Shown here piece by piece: positions 19,431 through 34,184 of a stretch of 64,000 nucleotides of DNA. The notes below the pieces were generated by a model, which saw only the letters and a program-made list of their open reading frames with translations, was not told the origin of the DNA and did not search any database. Source of the DNA: Xenorhabdus lircayensis. GTDB taxonomy: Bacteria; Pseudomonadota; Gammaproteobacteria; Enterobacterales; Enterobacteriaceae. Positions within the stretch are counted from its first letter, which is position 1, and every line of letters begins with the position of its first letter. The translations under genes and the position numbers were made by a program. The DNA lies in the NCBI RefSeq assembly GCF_016306625.1, contig NZ_JACOII010000038.1:62001-126000 (forward strand). The letters are read 5' to 3'.

Positions 19431-20490
19431 AGTAATCATCATACTCATCAATTGTGACGTTAAGGTTGAGGGTAATGCCATCACGCAGTACGGTGACAGG
19501 CACAACGCTGCCTGGGCGGATCTCAGCGACTTGATCCATGGTTTCGATGGGAGAAATTGCAGGTTGATGATTGACGCTGGTGATGATATCTCCCACCTTG
19601 ATACCGGCTTTTTTAGCAGGGCCGTCCGGTGTAACTTGAAAAACACGCAAGCCTTGGATTTGATTGATATCACTGCCTGATGAGCGAATATAGGGTAATT
19701 CTTTGGAGACGATGCCTATATATCCCCTGATGATTCGCCCGTCACGGATCAATTTCTGCATGATTGTTGTAGCCAGTTTTGCTGGAATGGCAAACCCCAA
19801 CCCTTCAGGTGTTGTACCAAATTCTGACTTATCGAACGTCAACGTATTAATACCGACTAATTCCCCTAATGTATTCACCAAAGCCCCGCCGGAGTTGCCC
19901 TGATTAATTGACGCATCTGTTTGCAGGAAGTTCTGACGACGTGTTGGGCTGAGGCCAATGCGCCCAGTTGCGCTGATAATTCCTTGCGTGATGGTTTGCC
20001 CCAAATTGTACGGATTACCGATCGCCAGCACGACATCTCCCACATGGGCCACTCGCTGAGGATTTATTGGAATCACGGGAAGGTTTATGGCATTAATTTT
20101 TAAGACTGCCAGATCCGTTGGGCCATCTGAGCCGACTAGCAATGCTTCATAAAAACGACCGTCTTGCAGCGCGACAATGATAGAACCTGCCTTATTGATG
20201 ACGTGCTTATTCGTGAGAATATAACCCTGCTCACTCATAATGACACCAGAACCCAAGGGTCGGAGTTCCCGGCTTTCATGGGAAAAACTGCCCATGCTGC
20301 CGCTATAAATATTAACAACGGCGGGGGCCGCCCGTCGAACTCCTTGGCTGAAACTGTAAATTTTATCGCTGCTGTTGTTACTGTTCAGGAGTTTTTTTAA
20401 GCCATTGGGGCGCAGAGCCGGTATAGCGACCAATAAAATGGCTGCAATCAATAAACCTATCAGTATAGAGCGCAATAACTTGATCAGCAT
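19429..20490 (-). CDS. degS: DegS, site-1 protease of the sigma-E response
   Basis: Inner-membrane-anchored periplasmic serine protease that senses misfolded outer-membrane proteins through its PDZ domain and cleaves RseA. The protein begins MLIKLLRSILIGLL, with one N-terminal membrane helix. The trypsin-like triad is His in LTNKHVINKAG, Asp in PTDLAVLKI and Ser in RGNSGGALVN-type sequence (QGNSGGALV), followed by one PDZ domain. I take ATG 20490, which fits E. coli; the frame opens 13 codons earlier at 20529. It lies next to degQ in the same direction. Confidence 0.95.
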   Translation of the reverse strand: MLIKLLRSILIGLLIAAILLVAIPALRPNGLKKLLNSNNSSDKIYSFSQGVRRAAPAVVNIYSGSMGSFSHESRELRPLGSGVIMSEQGYILTNKHVINKAGSIIVALQDGRFYEALLVGSDGPTDLAVLKINAINLPVIPINPQRVAHVGDVVLAIGNPYNLGQTITQGIISATGRIGLSPTRRQNFLQTDASINQGNSGGALVNTLGELVGINTLTFDKSEFGTTPEGLGFAIPAKLATTIMQKLIRDGRIIRGYIGIVSKELPYIRSSGSDINQIQGLRVFQVTPDGPAKKAGIKVGDIITSVNHQPAISPIETMDQVAEIRPGSVVPVTVLRDGITLNLNVTIDEYDDY

Positions 20491-20600
20491 GGCATTATTC
20501 AGTAATAAATGGTGAAAGAAGAATAGCATTAAAACGGACAGACACAGTATTATGCTGTGTCTGTAATGAATATTAGATCGCGTTTTTAATATTAAAGTGA

Positions 20601-21980
20601 TTAATTGCGTAGTAATAGATAAACATTACCGTCACCACGTAAGACGTTCAGTGCGATAACAGACGGTTTTTCCTCAATGACTTTACGCAGTTCGTTGATA
20701 TTCCGAACGCGCGTATTATTGGCTCCGACAATTAAGTCACTTTTCAGCAAACCAGACATTGCAGCAGGCGAATTCTGAGTAATGGAATCCACTTTGATGC
20801 CTTGAGTATCTTTCACTGTACCATTGCTCAGAGTTGCACCTTGAAGGGCGATACTCAGCTTTTCTGCTTTGGTTGACTGGTCATCACTGTTGTCCAATGT
20901 TACGGTGACTTCGAGAGGTTTTCCTTTACGCAGCAGGCCAATTTTGACTTCTTTACCCGGCACTGTTGTACCAATCTTCGCCCGCAATTCAGCGAAGCTG
21001 CTAATTCTCTTGCCATCAAAAGAAACCAGTACATCTCCTGATCTTATACCCGCTTTAGCGGCTGCTGATTTAGGAATAACTTCGCTGACGAATGCCCCTT
21101 GCTGTGCATCAATGCTGAGTGCCTTGGCGATATCTGCTGTCATCTCGGTTCCTTTGATACCGAGTATGCCACGTTTGACTTCTCCATTAGCAATGAGCTG
21201 TGCGGCAAGGTTCTTGGCCATATTACTTGGGATGGCAAAACCAATACCGACGTTACCACCACCCGGAGCAATGATAGCGGTGTTAATACCGACTAATTCC
21301 CCTTTCAGGTTAATCAATGCGCCACCGGAGTTACCACGGTTAATGGAGGCATCGGTCTGAATGAAGTTTTCCAAACCTTCCAAATTCAGGCCACTGCGAC
21401 CAAGAGCGGAAATGATCCCCGATGTGACGGTTTGCCCTAATCCAAATGGATTGCCGATTGCAACGGCATAATCCCCGACGCGCAGTTGGTCGGAATCAGC
21501 GAACTTGATGGTAGTCAGGTTCTTGGCATCTTTCAGTTGTAAAAGTGCGATGTCAGTCTGTGGATCACGCCCGATAAGTTTCGCAGGATATTCACGGCCA
21601 TCGTTTAATTGAACGCGTATGTTATTCGCATTTTCAATGACATGATTATTGGTCAGCACATAACCTTTATCTGCGCTGATAATAACGCCAGAGCCCAATC
21701 CCTTGAAAGGACGGCTTCTCTGTTCTTGTGGAGGAAAACCTGGCCCAAAGAAGAATTGGAAATCTTCCGGTAATTGAAGCTGCTGGTTTTGCACTTCAGT
21801 ACCTGAGACATGCACAGTGACAACAGAAGGAAGCACTTTTTCCAGCATGGGGGCGAGACTGGGCAATTCCTGAGAGGCTATTGCAGCAGGTAAGGCTGCA
21901 TTACTTACCATTGGAACCGAAGCTAAAGACAATCCAATACTGATAGCGAGTGCGCTGAGCAATGTGTTTTTTCTTTTCAT
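20601..21980 (-). CDS. degQ: DegQ, periplasmic serine endoprotease
   Basis: HtrA-family protease and chaperone for misfolded periplasmic proteins. The 459-residue precursor has a signal peptide (about residues 1-28, ending near SNAALPA). The protease domain has His in LTNNHVIENA, Asp in QTDIALLQL and Ser in RGNSGGALIN, and two PDZ domains follow (KRGILGIKG and SPAAMSGLLKSDLIVG). DegP and DegQ are similar; DegQ is preferred because of the length and the position just upstream of degS. If degP is absent elsewhere, this protein may do both jobs. Confidence 0.93.
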   Translation of the reverse strand: MKRKNTLLSALAISIGLSLASVPMVSNAALPAAIASQELPSLAPMLEKVLPSVVTVHVSGTEVQNQQLQLPEDFQFFFGPGFPPQEQRSRPFKGLGSGVIISADKGYVLTNNHVIENANNIRVQLNDGREYPAKLIGRDPQTDIALLQLKDAKNLTTIKFADSDQLRVGDYAVAIGNPFGLGQTVTSGIISALGRSGLNLEGLENFIQTDASINRGNSGGALINLKGELVGINTAIIAPGGGNVGIGFAIPSNMAKNLAAQLIANGEVKRGILGIKGTEMTADIAKALSIDAQQGAFVSEVIPKSAAAKAGIRSGDVLVSFDGKRISSFAELRAKIGTTVPGKEVKIGLLRKGKPLEVTVTLDNSDDQSTKAEKLSIALQGATLSNGTVKDTQGIKVDSITQNSPAAMSGLLKSDLIVGANNTRVRNINELRKVIEEKPSVIALNVLRGDGNVYLLLRN

Positions 21981-22240
21981 TGAATACGTTCTCTTAATAC
22001 CTAAGCTAGAAAGGGAAATCGTACTTAAGGGGCCTATCCTGTCGGGGGAGTTTACCTCCTCCAGAGATTACGCTTATTGGATAGGCTCTAAGCATAATTG
22101 TTTCGATGCTGTTATGACTACCGATGATTCAGCAAAGTTCACTAATAATGTCGTTTCAAAGAATTTCTTTACAGGCATTTACGTGAATTAAAAATAAAGA
22201 ACAAAACTTCTTCCACTAGGTGAAAGATATCACTGGTGGG

Positions 22241-22264
22241 CCGTGGCATCGATTGTTACCACGG
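22241..22264 (-). terminator. Hairpin downstream of zapG
   Basis: CCGTGG (22241-22246) pairs with CCACGG (22259-22264), 10 bases past the zapG stop on the minus strand. There is no T-run, so termination is tentative. Confidence 0.4.
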
Positions 22265-22273
22265 CAAGGTCTA

Positions 22274-22678
22274 TTACTGTTTTTTATCTTGAATAGGGCG
22301 GAATAGACCAGATGCACCTTCAGAATAATCTCGTGGAGGCATTTCCGCCGCTATTTTACTTTTCTCGGCTTCGGATTCGCTCAGACGATAATTGAAAGGA
22401 TTATCCTGTATTGGCATGTTAGGCATCAGTTCGTTAGAACTTTTGGCCATGTGTTGATACAGCTGACGATAATCGCGAGCCATATTGTCAAGTAACTCAG
22501 CGCTGTGGGCGAAATGGCTGACCAGCTCTTTGCGGTATTCTTCCAACTCAGCTCGGTTTTTCTCCAATTCTGCCTGTAGTGCATTTTGTTGGCGTAGCTT
22601 TGAGCTGCCAAAACGGACAGCCAGTGCGCCGACGATAAAACCAATGATTAATCCGATCAGTGCATATTCCCAAGTCAT
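22274..22678 (-). CDS. zapG: ZapG (YhcB), inner-membrane cell-envelope coordination protein
   Basis: Single-pass membrane protein (DUF1043) that interacts with division and elongation proteins and affects envelope homeostasis in E. coli. The 134-residue protein has an N-terminal membrane helix (YALIGLIIGFIVGALAV), followed by a long coiled coil (SKLRQQNALQAELEKNRAELEEYRKEL) and the conserved HFAHSAELLDNMARDYRQLYQHMAK. It lies between degQ and the divergent zapE, exactly as yhcB lies near yhcM in E. coli. Confidence 0.94.
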   Translation of the reverse strand: MTWEYALIGLIIGFIVGALAVRFGSSKLRQQNALQAELEKNRAELEEYRKELVSHFAHSAELLDNMARDYRQLYQHMAKSSNELMPNMPIQDNPFNYRLSESEAEKSKIAAEMPPRDYSEGASGLFRPIQDKKQ

Positions 22679-22897
22679 AGCAACTCAACTCCTTTAGTAA
22701 CATCATTGTTCTGCAATATCATTACTACCACTATAACCGTTAATTTAGTCAGAGTGGAATATTGATTATTATTTAATTAATTTATATACCCTGCGCATGT
22801 GTCCATAATGAACTGAAATCAGAAGAAATTGGCGCGACTCTTGTCAGTAAAATGTCATACGTGCTGAGAATAAAAAATTTTAAGGATTGTCACTTTC

Positions 22898-24025
22898 ATG
22901 TCACCGATTACACCTTCATCTCTCTATCAAGCTGCGTTGTCTGACGGCCAGTATCAACCTGACGATGTACAGCGCAATACCGTTGCACGCCTGGATATTA
23001 TTCATCGCGAGCTTATCAACGCACGCCCTTGCCATTCTCCGAAATCTAATGGGCTGAAAGGAATGTTGGGCAAGTTGTTTGGTCGACACGCCCCCGAGTC
23101 GTGTCGACCAGTTCAGGGGCTTTATATGTGGGGAGGTGTCGGGCGAGGAAAAACGTGGCTGATGGATATGTTTTACCAGAGTCTGCCTACTGAGCGAAAA
23201 TTGCGCCTCCATTTTCACCGTTTCATGTTGCGGGTACATGAAGAATTAACGACTTTACAAGGGCATGAAAACCCGTTGGAAGTGGTGGCTGATGGCTTCA
23301 AGGCGCAGACAGATATACTCTGTTTCGATGAGTTTTTTGTATCTGACATTACGGATGCCATGATCCTCGGCACATTGCTGGAAGCGTTGTTTGCACGGGG
23401 AATTGCATTGGTGGCAACATCCAACATTCCACTTGATGGACTATACCGAAATGGGTTGCAGCGTGCGCGGTTTCTCCCTGCTATTGAGCAAATCAAAAAA
23501 TATTGCGATGTCATGAATGTCGATGCGGGGATTGACTACCGATTACGGACACTCACGCAAGCACACCTCTATCTGACACCACTGTCGGAAGAGAATCGGC
23601 AGGAGATGCACCACATGTTCCAACGTCTTGCTGGGCGGGAAGGTGAACCCAATCCGGTATTAGAGATAAATCATCGCAGTATGCCGGCAATCAGTTGTGT
23701 TGACGGAGTGTTAGCCATCTATTTCAAAACGTTGTGCGAAGATCCCCGCAGCCATTTGGATTACATTGCGTTGTCGAAATTTTATCATTCCGTTCTGCTG
23801 CATGATATGCCGATTATGACAGAATTGGATGAAAGTGCGGCCCGACGTTTCATTGCACTGGTTGATGAATTTTATGAACGACGTGTGAAACTCATCATCA
23901 ATGCCGAAGTCTCGATGGAGCAGATTTATCAGGGGGAATTGCTGACGTTTGAATACCGACGCTGCCTGTCTCGATTACAGGAAATGCAAAGCGAGGAGTA
24001 CCTGAAACTTCCCCATTTACCCTGA
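22898..24025 (+). CDS. zapE: ZapE, AFG1-family ATPase
   Basis: ATPase that acts on the FtsZ ring and is needed under low oxygen and high temperature in E. coli. The 375-residue protein has Walker A GGVGRGKTWLMD, Walker B LCFDEFFVSDI, a sensor-like segment LVATSNIPLDGLYRNGLQR and a C-terminal arginine-rich EYRRCLSRLQEM. Length matches E. coli (375). AAGGATTG lies about 12 bases before the ATG. It is divergent from zapG, with about 220 bases of promoter space. Confidence 0.96.
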   Translation: MSPITPSSLYQAALSDGQYQPDDVQRNTVARLDIIHRELINARPCHSPKSNGLKGMLGKLFGRHAPESCRPVQGLYMWGGVGRGKTWLMDMFYQSLPTERKLRLHFHRFMLRVHEELTTLQGHENPLEVVADGFKAQTDILCFDEFFVSDITDAMILGTLLEALFARGIALVATSNIPLDGLYRNGLQRARFLPAIEQIKKYCDVMNVDAGIDYRLRTLTQAHLYLTPLSEENRQEMHHMFQRLAGREGEPNPVLEINHRSMPAISCVDGVLAIYFKTLCEDPRSHLDYIALSKFYHSVLLHDMPIMTELDESAARRFIALVDEFYERRVKLIINAEVSMEQIYQGELLTFEYRRCLSRLQEMQSEEYLKLPHLP

Positions 24026-24108
24026 TATATTTCCCGTTATAAATGCAAACAACATCAACCAACGGGATAATTATTGAATTTGGGGTCGATTTTTTACGAT
24101 GACTTCTC

Positions 24109-24713
<605 letters not shown>

Positions 24714-24725
24714 TCGGGATTATAG

Positions 24726-25121
<396 letters not shown>

Positions 25122-25156
25122 TTTATTGCCACTGTTGTGGCATTGGATTAATGTTG

Positions 25157-25187
25157 AAAACCCGTCATTTTTATGGCGGGTTTTTTT
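25157..25187 (+). terminator. Intrinsic terminator after rplM-rpsI
   Basis: AAAACCCGTCAT (25157-25168) pairs with ATGGCGGGTTTT (25173-25184; one wobble/mismatch), with a TTTT loop and a T-run to 25187. Confidence 0.9.
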
Positions 25188-25220
25188 ATCCTCTCGGGTT
25201 TTTCAGTATTTGATAATTCC

Positions 25221-25239
25221 CTATTTTTTGAAAAAATAG
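25221..25239. repeat. Perfect AT-rich palindrome upstream of sspA
   Basis: CTATTTTTT (25221-25229), a central G, and AAAAAATAG (25231-25239) form a perfect 19-base inverted repeat, about 310 bases before sspA. It could be a second terminator (T-run within the arm) or a protein site. Confidence 0.5.
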
Positions 25240-25384
25240 CGTATTAAAGCAACAAATTTTTAGACTCCAATATTTCATCATTAATTCTAAATGTACTTCC
25301 TCACAAAATGTGCAAAATCTGGTAGACTAGTAACAATTTTTTGCCTTATCCATGAGTTTGCCTGATTTGGCGGAGGTAAAATAT

Positions 25385-25447
25385 ATTTCCAAGAAATTTC
25401 TCGTTACAGCCAACAATGCGGTCACTTGAAAGATTGAGGGGATAGCC
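25385..25447. repeat. Diverged intergenic repeat, copy 1 (upstream of sspA)
   Basis: The segment containing GTTACAGCCAACAATGCGGT, then CACTTGAAAGATTGAGGGGATAG matches copy 2 at 26692-26756 along its whole length, starting from ATATA. It is inside the sspA upstream region, about 100 bases before the start. Confidence 0.6.
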
Positions 25448-25548
25448 TCGGATAATAAGTGCGAAACAGGATGAGAGTATGAGCAAGAATAGCCGCTGTT
25501 CATTGAAGGGCTGTTCGTTCCTTTTTTTAGATAAACTTGGAGGTTTTC

Positions 25549-26190
25549 ATGGCTGTCGCTGCCAACAAACGTTCGGTAATGACTCTGTTTTCCGGCCCGA
25601 CCGACATTTTTAGCCATCAAGTGCGAATTGTACTGGCGGAAAAGGGGGTCAGCGTTGAGATTGAACACGTTGAAGCGGGTAATTTGCCTCAGGATTTGAT
25701 CGATCTGAATCCTTACCAATCGGTTCCTACTCTCGTTGATCGTGAGCTGACCCTGTATGATTCTCGCATCATTATGGAATATTTGGATGAGCGTTTCCCA
25801 CATCCACCACTCATGCCTGTGTATCCTGTCGCACGTGGCTCCAGCCGCTTGATGATGCATAGAATTGAAAAAGACTGGTATTCCCTGATGTACAAAATTC
25901 AGGAAGGAAGCGCTCAGGAGGCTAATGCTGCACGGAAACAGCTTGCTGAAGAATTGCTGGCTATTGGGCCTATTTTCAGAGAAATGCAGTTTTTCATGAG
26001 TGAAGAATTCAGCTTGGTGGACTGCTACTTGTCTCCATTGCTGTGGCGTTTGCCTGTCTTGGGCGTAGAGTTGTCAGGTCCAGGTGCAAAAGATCTTCAA
26101 GTCTACATGCAGCGTGTATTTGAACGTGACGCATTCTTGGCTTCACTGACGGAAGCAGAACGTGAAATGCGTTTACAATCACGGAGTTAA
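25549..26190 (+). CDS. sspA: SspA, stringent starvation protein A
   Basis: Glutathione-S-transferase-fold protein that binds RNA polymerase and reprograms it under starvation and acid stress. The 213-residue product starts MAVAANKRSVMTLFSG at 25549, with GGAGG 8 bases before; the frame opens four codons earlier at 25537. The thioredoxin-like half contains VPTLVDRELTLYDSRIIMEYLDERFPH-type sequence (PTLVDRELTLYDSRI), and the helical half contains EEFSLVDCYLSPLLWRLP. It is in operon with sspB (3 bases apart). Confidence 0.97.
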   Translation: MAVAANKRSVMTLFSGPTDIFSHQVRIVLAEKGVSVEIEHVEAGNLPQDLIDLNPYQSVPTLVDRELTLYDSRIIMEYLDERFPHPPLMPVYPVARGSSRLMMHRIEKDWYSLMYKIQEGSAQEANAARKQLAEELLAIGPIFREMQFFMSEEFSLVDCYLSPLLWRLPVLGVELSGPGAKDLQVYMQRVFERDAFLASLTEAEREMRLQSRS

Positions 26191-26193
26191 TTT

Positions 26194-26679
26194 ATGGAGA
26201 TGACTCAAATGTCTCCACGCCGCCCCTATCTATTGCGGGCACATTATGAATGGCTGTTAGACAATGAGATGACCCCGCATATTGTTGTGGATGTTAGCTT
26301 CTATGGAGTAAACGTCCCGATGGAATATGCACAAAATGGGCAAATCATCCTGAATATATCGCCGAGGGCGGTTGGCAATCTGGAATTGACTAACGATGAA
26401 GTTAGATTCAATGCCCGTTTTGGTGGTGTTGGACGTCAAGTTATTGTCCCGATGGCGGCTGTGGTTGCGGTTTATGCCCGTGAAAATGGCGCGGGAATGA
26501 TGTTTGAGCCAGAATTTGCCTATGATGAAGTGGATACCGAATCAGAAGAAACGGATTTGCCGATAGCGGACAATCTGGTTCTCATCCGCGATAATAAAAT
26601 TTCTCGTGATGTTGATTCGCCAGATGATGAACCACCTCAACCACCAAAAGGTCGTCCAACCTTGCGCGTCGTAAAATAA
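26194..26679 (+). CDS. sspB: SspB, ClpXP specificity adaptor
   Basis: Adaptor that binds ssrA-tagged proteins and RseA fragments and delivers them to ClpXP. The 161-residue protein has the folded substrate-binding domain (SPRRPYLLRAHYEWLLDN, LNISPRAVGNLELTNDEVRF), a flexible acidic linker (about residues 110-145), and the C-terminal ClpX-docking motif RPTLRVVK. It follows sspA by 3 bases. Confidence 0.97.
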   Translation: MEMTQMSPRRPYLLRAHYEWLLDNEMTPHIVVDVSFYGVNVPMEYAQNGQIILNISPRAVGNLELTNDEVRFNARFGGVGRQVIVPMAAVVAVYARENGAGMMFEPEFAYDEVDTESEETDLPIADNLVLIRDNKISRDVDSPDDEPPQPPKGRPTLRVVK

Positions 26680-26691
26680 TTACGTAGAGCT

Positions 26692-26756
26692 ATATACCCA
26701 ACAGATTTCAAGTTGCAGCCAACAAAGCGGCAGCTTGAAAGATGATAGGGATAGTC
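26692..26756. repeat. Diverged intergenic repeat, copy 2 (downstream of sspB)
   Basis: Contains GATTTCAAGTTGCAGCCAAC, then AAAGCGGCAGCTTGAAAGATG and GGGATAG. The arms TTTCAAGTTGC and GCAGCTTGAAA are near-complementary, so the element can fold into a hairpin. This pattern resembles the abundant small intergenic repeats I associate with Xenorhabdus and Photorhabdus. Confidence 0.65.
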
Positions 26757-26763
26757 ATGATAT

Positions 26764-26798
26764 AAAAATAAAGGAGGCATTGATCTCCTTTATTTTTA
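26764..26798. terminator. Bidirectional terminator between sspB and the exported orphan
   Basis: AAAAATAAAGGAG (26764-26776) pairs with CTCCTTTATTTTT (26785-26797) around a short loop, giving T-runs in both directions between converging genes. Confidence 0.85.
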
Positions 26799-26814
26799 GT
26801 GAAGATTAATTGAG

Positions 26815-27327
26815 TTAAAAATAGTTACTGTAAACTTTTTCAAATTCCCACAAACACATTTGGATACTGTCCCGGTTTTTTCCAAAATTAGATTTTTCTG
26901 CTGCATTCAGGCTGCCCACCACTTTCTTAATAAACGATTTCTGTTGTGCTGACCCTTTTATCGTTGAAGGCATATTATTACAGATATCAGTGGATGAGAG
27001 AGTGCGATGTGTTTTTGCCAGAGCTAATACTTCTACAGGATTGTTAATCAAAGCAAGTGATAAGGCGTCGACGGTTTTTTTCGAAAATTTGGTATGGATA
27101 TTTGGGGATAATTTAAAGGCAATTTGCAACCATTGACTATCACCAGTTGAAATTTTATGGGCAATTTTGTTCCGTTCATGTTCTTCGCCTAATTCTGCCA
27201 CAACAGCATTTACCCCTCTTTCCTGCACTTGCTGCATGATTTCATCAGGTGTAGATAATCTTGCAACCGAAGGCAAACTTATCAAAGATAAAAAAGAGAA
27301 GAAGAGTATCTGTGTGAATAAGCGCAT
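26815..27327 (-). CDS. Exported protein of unknown function
   Basis: I do not recognise this family. The 170-residue precursor has a clear Sec signal peptide (MRLFTQILFFSFLSLISLPSVA, cleavage after about residue 22). The mature part is mostly helical by composition, with an EIMQQVQERGVNAVVAELGE segment, a central ALSLALINNPVEVLALAKTH segment, and two cysteines (in TDICNNMPST and IQMCLWEFE) that could form one disulfide in the periplasm. It stands alone between sspB and gltD, with A+T-rich flanks, and ends at a bidirectional terminator. It is likely to be a real gene given the signal peptide and codon use. Confidence 0.7.
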   Translation of the reverse strand: MRLFTQILFFSFLSLISLPSVARLSTPDEIMQQVQERGVNAVVAELGEEHERNKIAHKISTGDSQWLQIAFKLSPNIHTKFSKKTVDALSLALINNPVEVLALAKTHRTLSSTDICNNMPSTIKGSAQQKSFIKKVVGSLNAAEKSNFGKNRDSIQMCLWEFEKVYSNYF

Positions 27328-27646
27328 ATATTTCTTCCTGTTATTACCGCTTTAATGGTCTTTTAATTTATGTCTATTTAATCAGTTACACTGCGAAATT
27401 TTCTTTCCGAAAAAAATGAACCTTATTGCTGTATTACGGTATTGCACTATTGTTGTGTTGCTGTAATGAATGGGAGATTAAATTGGAATATTTGACTTTA
27501 AGATATAAGAATAGTCGCATAAACAAAAAAAATACAACTGTTCTGGTAGTAAGAGAAAAATAAAAAATAGTGATTTTTTATTTTATTGGGATTTCCTCCG
27601 GCCAGAGGGCCGGAGAAGTTATTGAAAGGAAATTGAGTCTTGAGTA
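27328..27646. other. Gene-free A+T-rich interval between the exported orphan and gltD
   Basis: Contains the promoter side of the orphan gene (minus strand) and, at 27596-27615, the gltD terminator hairpin. I see no further gene or repeat. Confidence 0.6.
27596..27615 (-). terminator. Hairpin terminator after gltBD
   Basis: CTCCGGCC (27596-27603) pairs with GGCCGGAG (27608-27615) with a 4-base loop, about 30 bases beyond the gltD stop. On the minus strand an A+T-rich tract follows. Confidence 0.75.
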
Positions 27647-33536
<5,890 letters not shown>

Positions 33537-33567
33537 TGTAACGCTCCCCAAGTTCTGTCCGACTCTC

Positions 33568-33588
33568 ACATCACTCGCGAGATGATGT
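33568..33588 (-). promoter_or_regulatory. Hairpin in gltB leader
   Basis: ACATCACTCG and CGAGATGATGT form a nearly perfect stem (one bulged A), centred about 40 bases upstream of the gltB start. It could affect translation or mRNA stability of gltBD. Confidence 0.4.
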
Positions 33589-33856
33589 AGATATATTATT
33601 TCTACGGGCGTCTGATTTGCGCCCTCAGTTAAACACCACTTGTTTTATTGGCAATAACAAGCGGTAAATCGAAATGATGTCATGTTATGTCACTGCATAA
33701 ATATGAAACGGATGATTATCCGATAGGTGATTTTCAGTGAATTCCCAACTTAGCGATAAAAATAGAGCAGGTCAAATAGCGTTGAATTACGTTTTTCGTG
33801 ATGGGGATTTATTTATTTATTTGAATTTAATATAAAAATAATGACATTTTGTATTT

Positions 33857-33900
33857 TGTGACCCAGATCATGAGTCTTAAATGATGTGAGCTATATCACT
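33857..33900. promoter_or_regulatory. Two CRP-like binding sites
   Basis: TGTGA-CCCAGA-TCATG (33857-33872) and TGTGA-GCTATA-TCACT (33885-33900) match the CRP consensus TGTGA-N6-TCACA at 8 and 9 of 10 positions. They lie 28 bases apart, centre to centre. They may serve gltB (about 320-350 bases from its start) or the arcB side. Confidence 0.5.
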
Positions 33901-34045
33901 AAAATTACCGATTATCTATTTTATATATGCTTTAAAATAAGAAAAAATAAGATTTTTATTCTTGTTTTATAGAAAACATAAGAATTATATTGCGTATTTT
34001 GTGTTCAGCAAGAATAAATAATTGATTGTTTTTAACTCACCAAAA

Positions 34046-34146
34046 AAGGAATAGAAGATTAACTGCATAATTATTCTATTGTTGTGTGCTTTTATTCCTT
34101 GTGGGTATTAAGGATGATATCCCTCAACGAAGTTAAGGGTTTTTTA
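34046..34146 (+). terminator. Structured element with intrinsic terminator before arcB
   Basis: AAGGAATA (34046-34053) pairs perfectly with TATTCCTT (34093-34100). After that, CCCTCAAC (34121-34128) pairs with GTTAAGGG (34132-34139; one mismatch), followed at once by T6 (34140-34145). The terminator stands about 40 bases before the arcB ATG, in the arcB direction. Confidence 0.65.
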
Positions 34147-34184
34147 CGTTATGATTCAATCTGATGACTTTACTGGGAGTGATT

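Larger units (their letters stand above)
33537..34184. other. Long A+T-rich regulatory interval between gltB and arcB
   Basis: About 650 bases without a gene. In E. coli, yhcC lies between gltB and arcB; it is missing here. The interval contains a strong hairpin in the gltB leader (33568-33588), two CRP-like sites (33857-33872, 33885-33900), and a structured element ending in a terminator just before arcB (34046-34146). The rest is A+T-rich and shows no ORF with good support. Confidence 0.7.

Noticed and set aside
33537..34184. A yhcC gene between gltB and arcB, as in E. coli
   Set aside because: No ORF of that kind is present in the interval on either strand.
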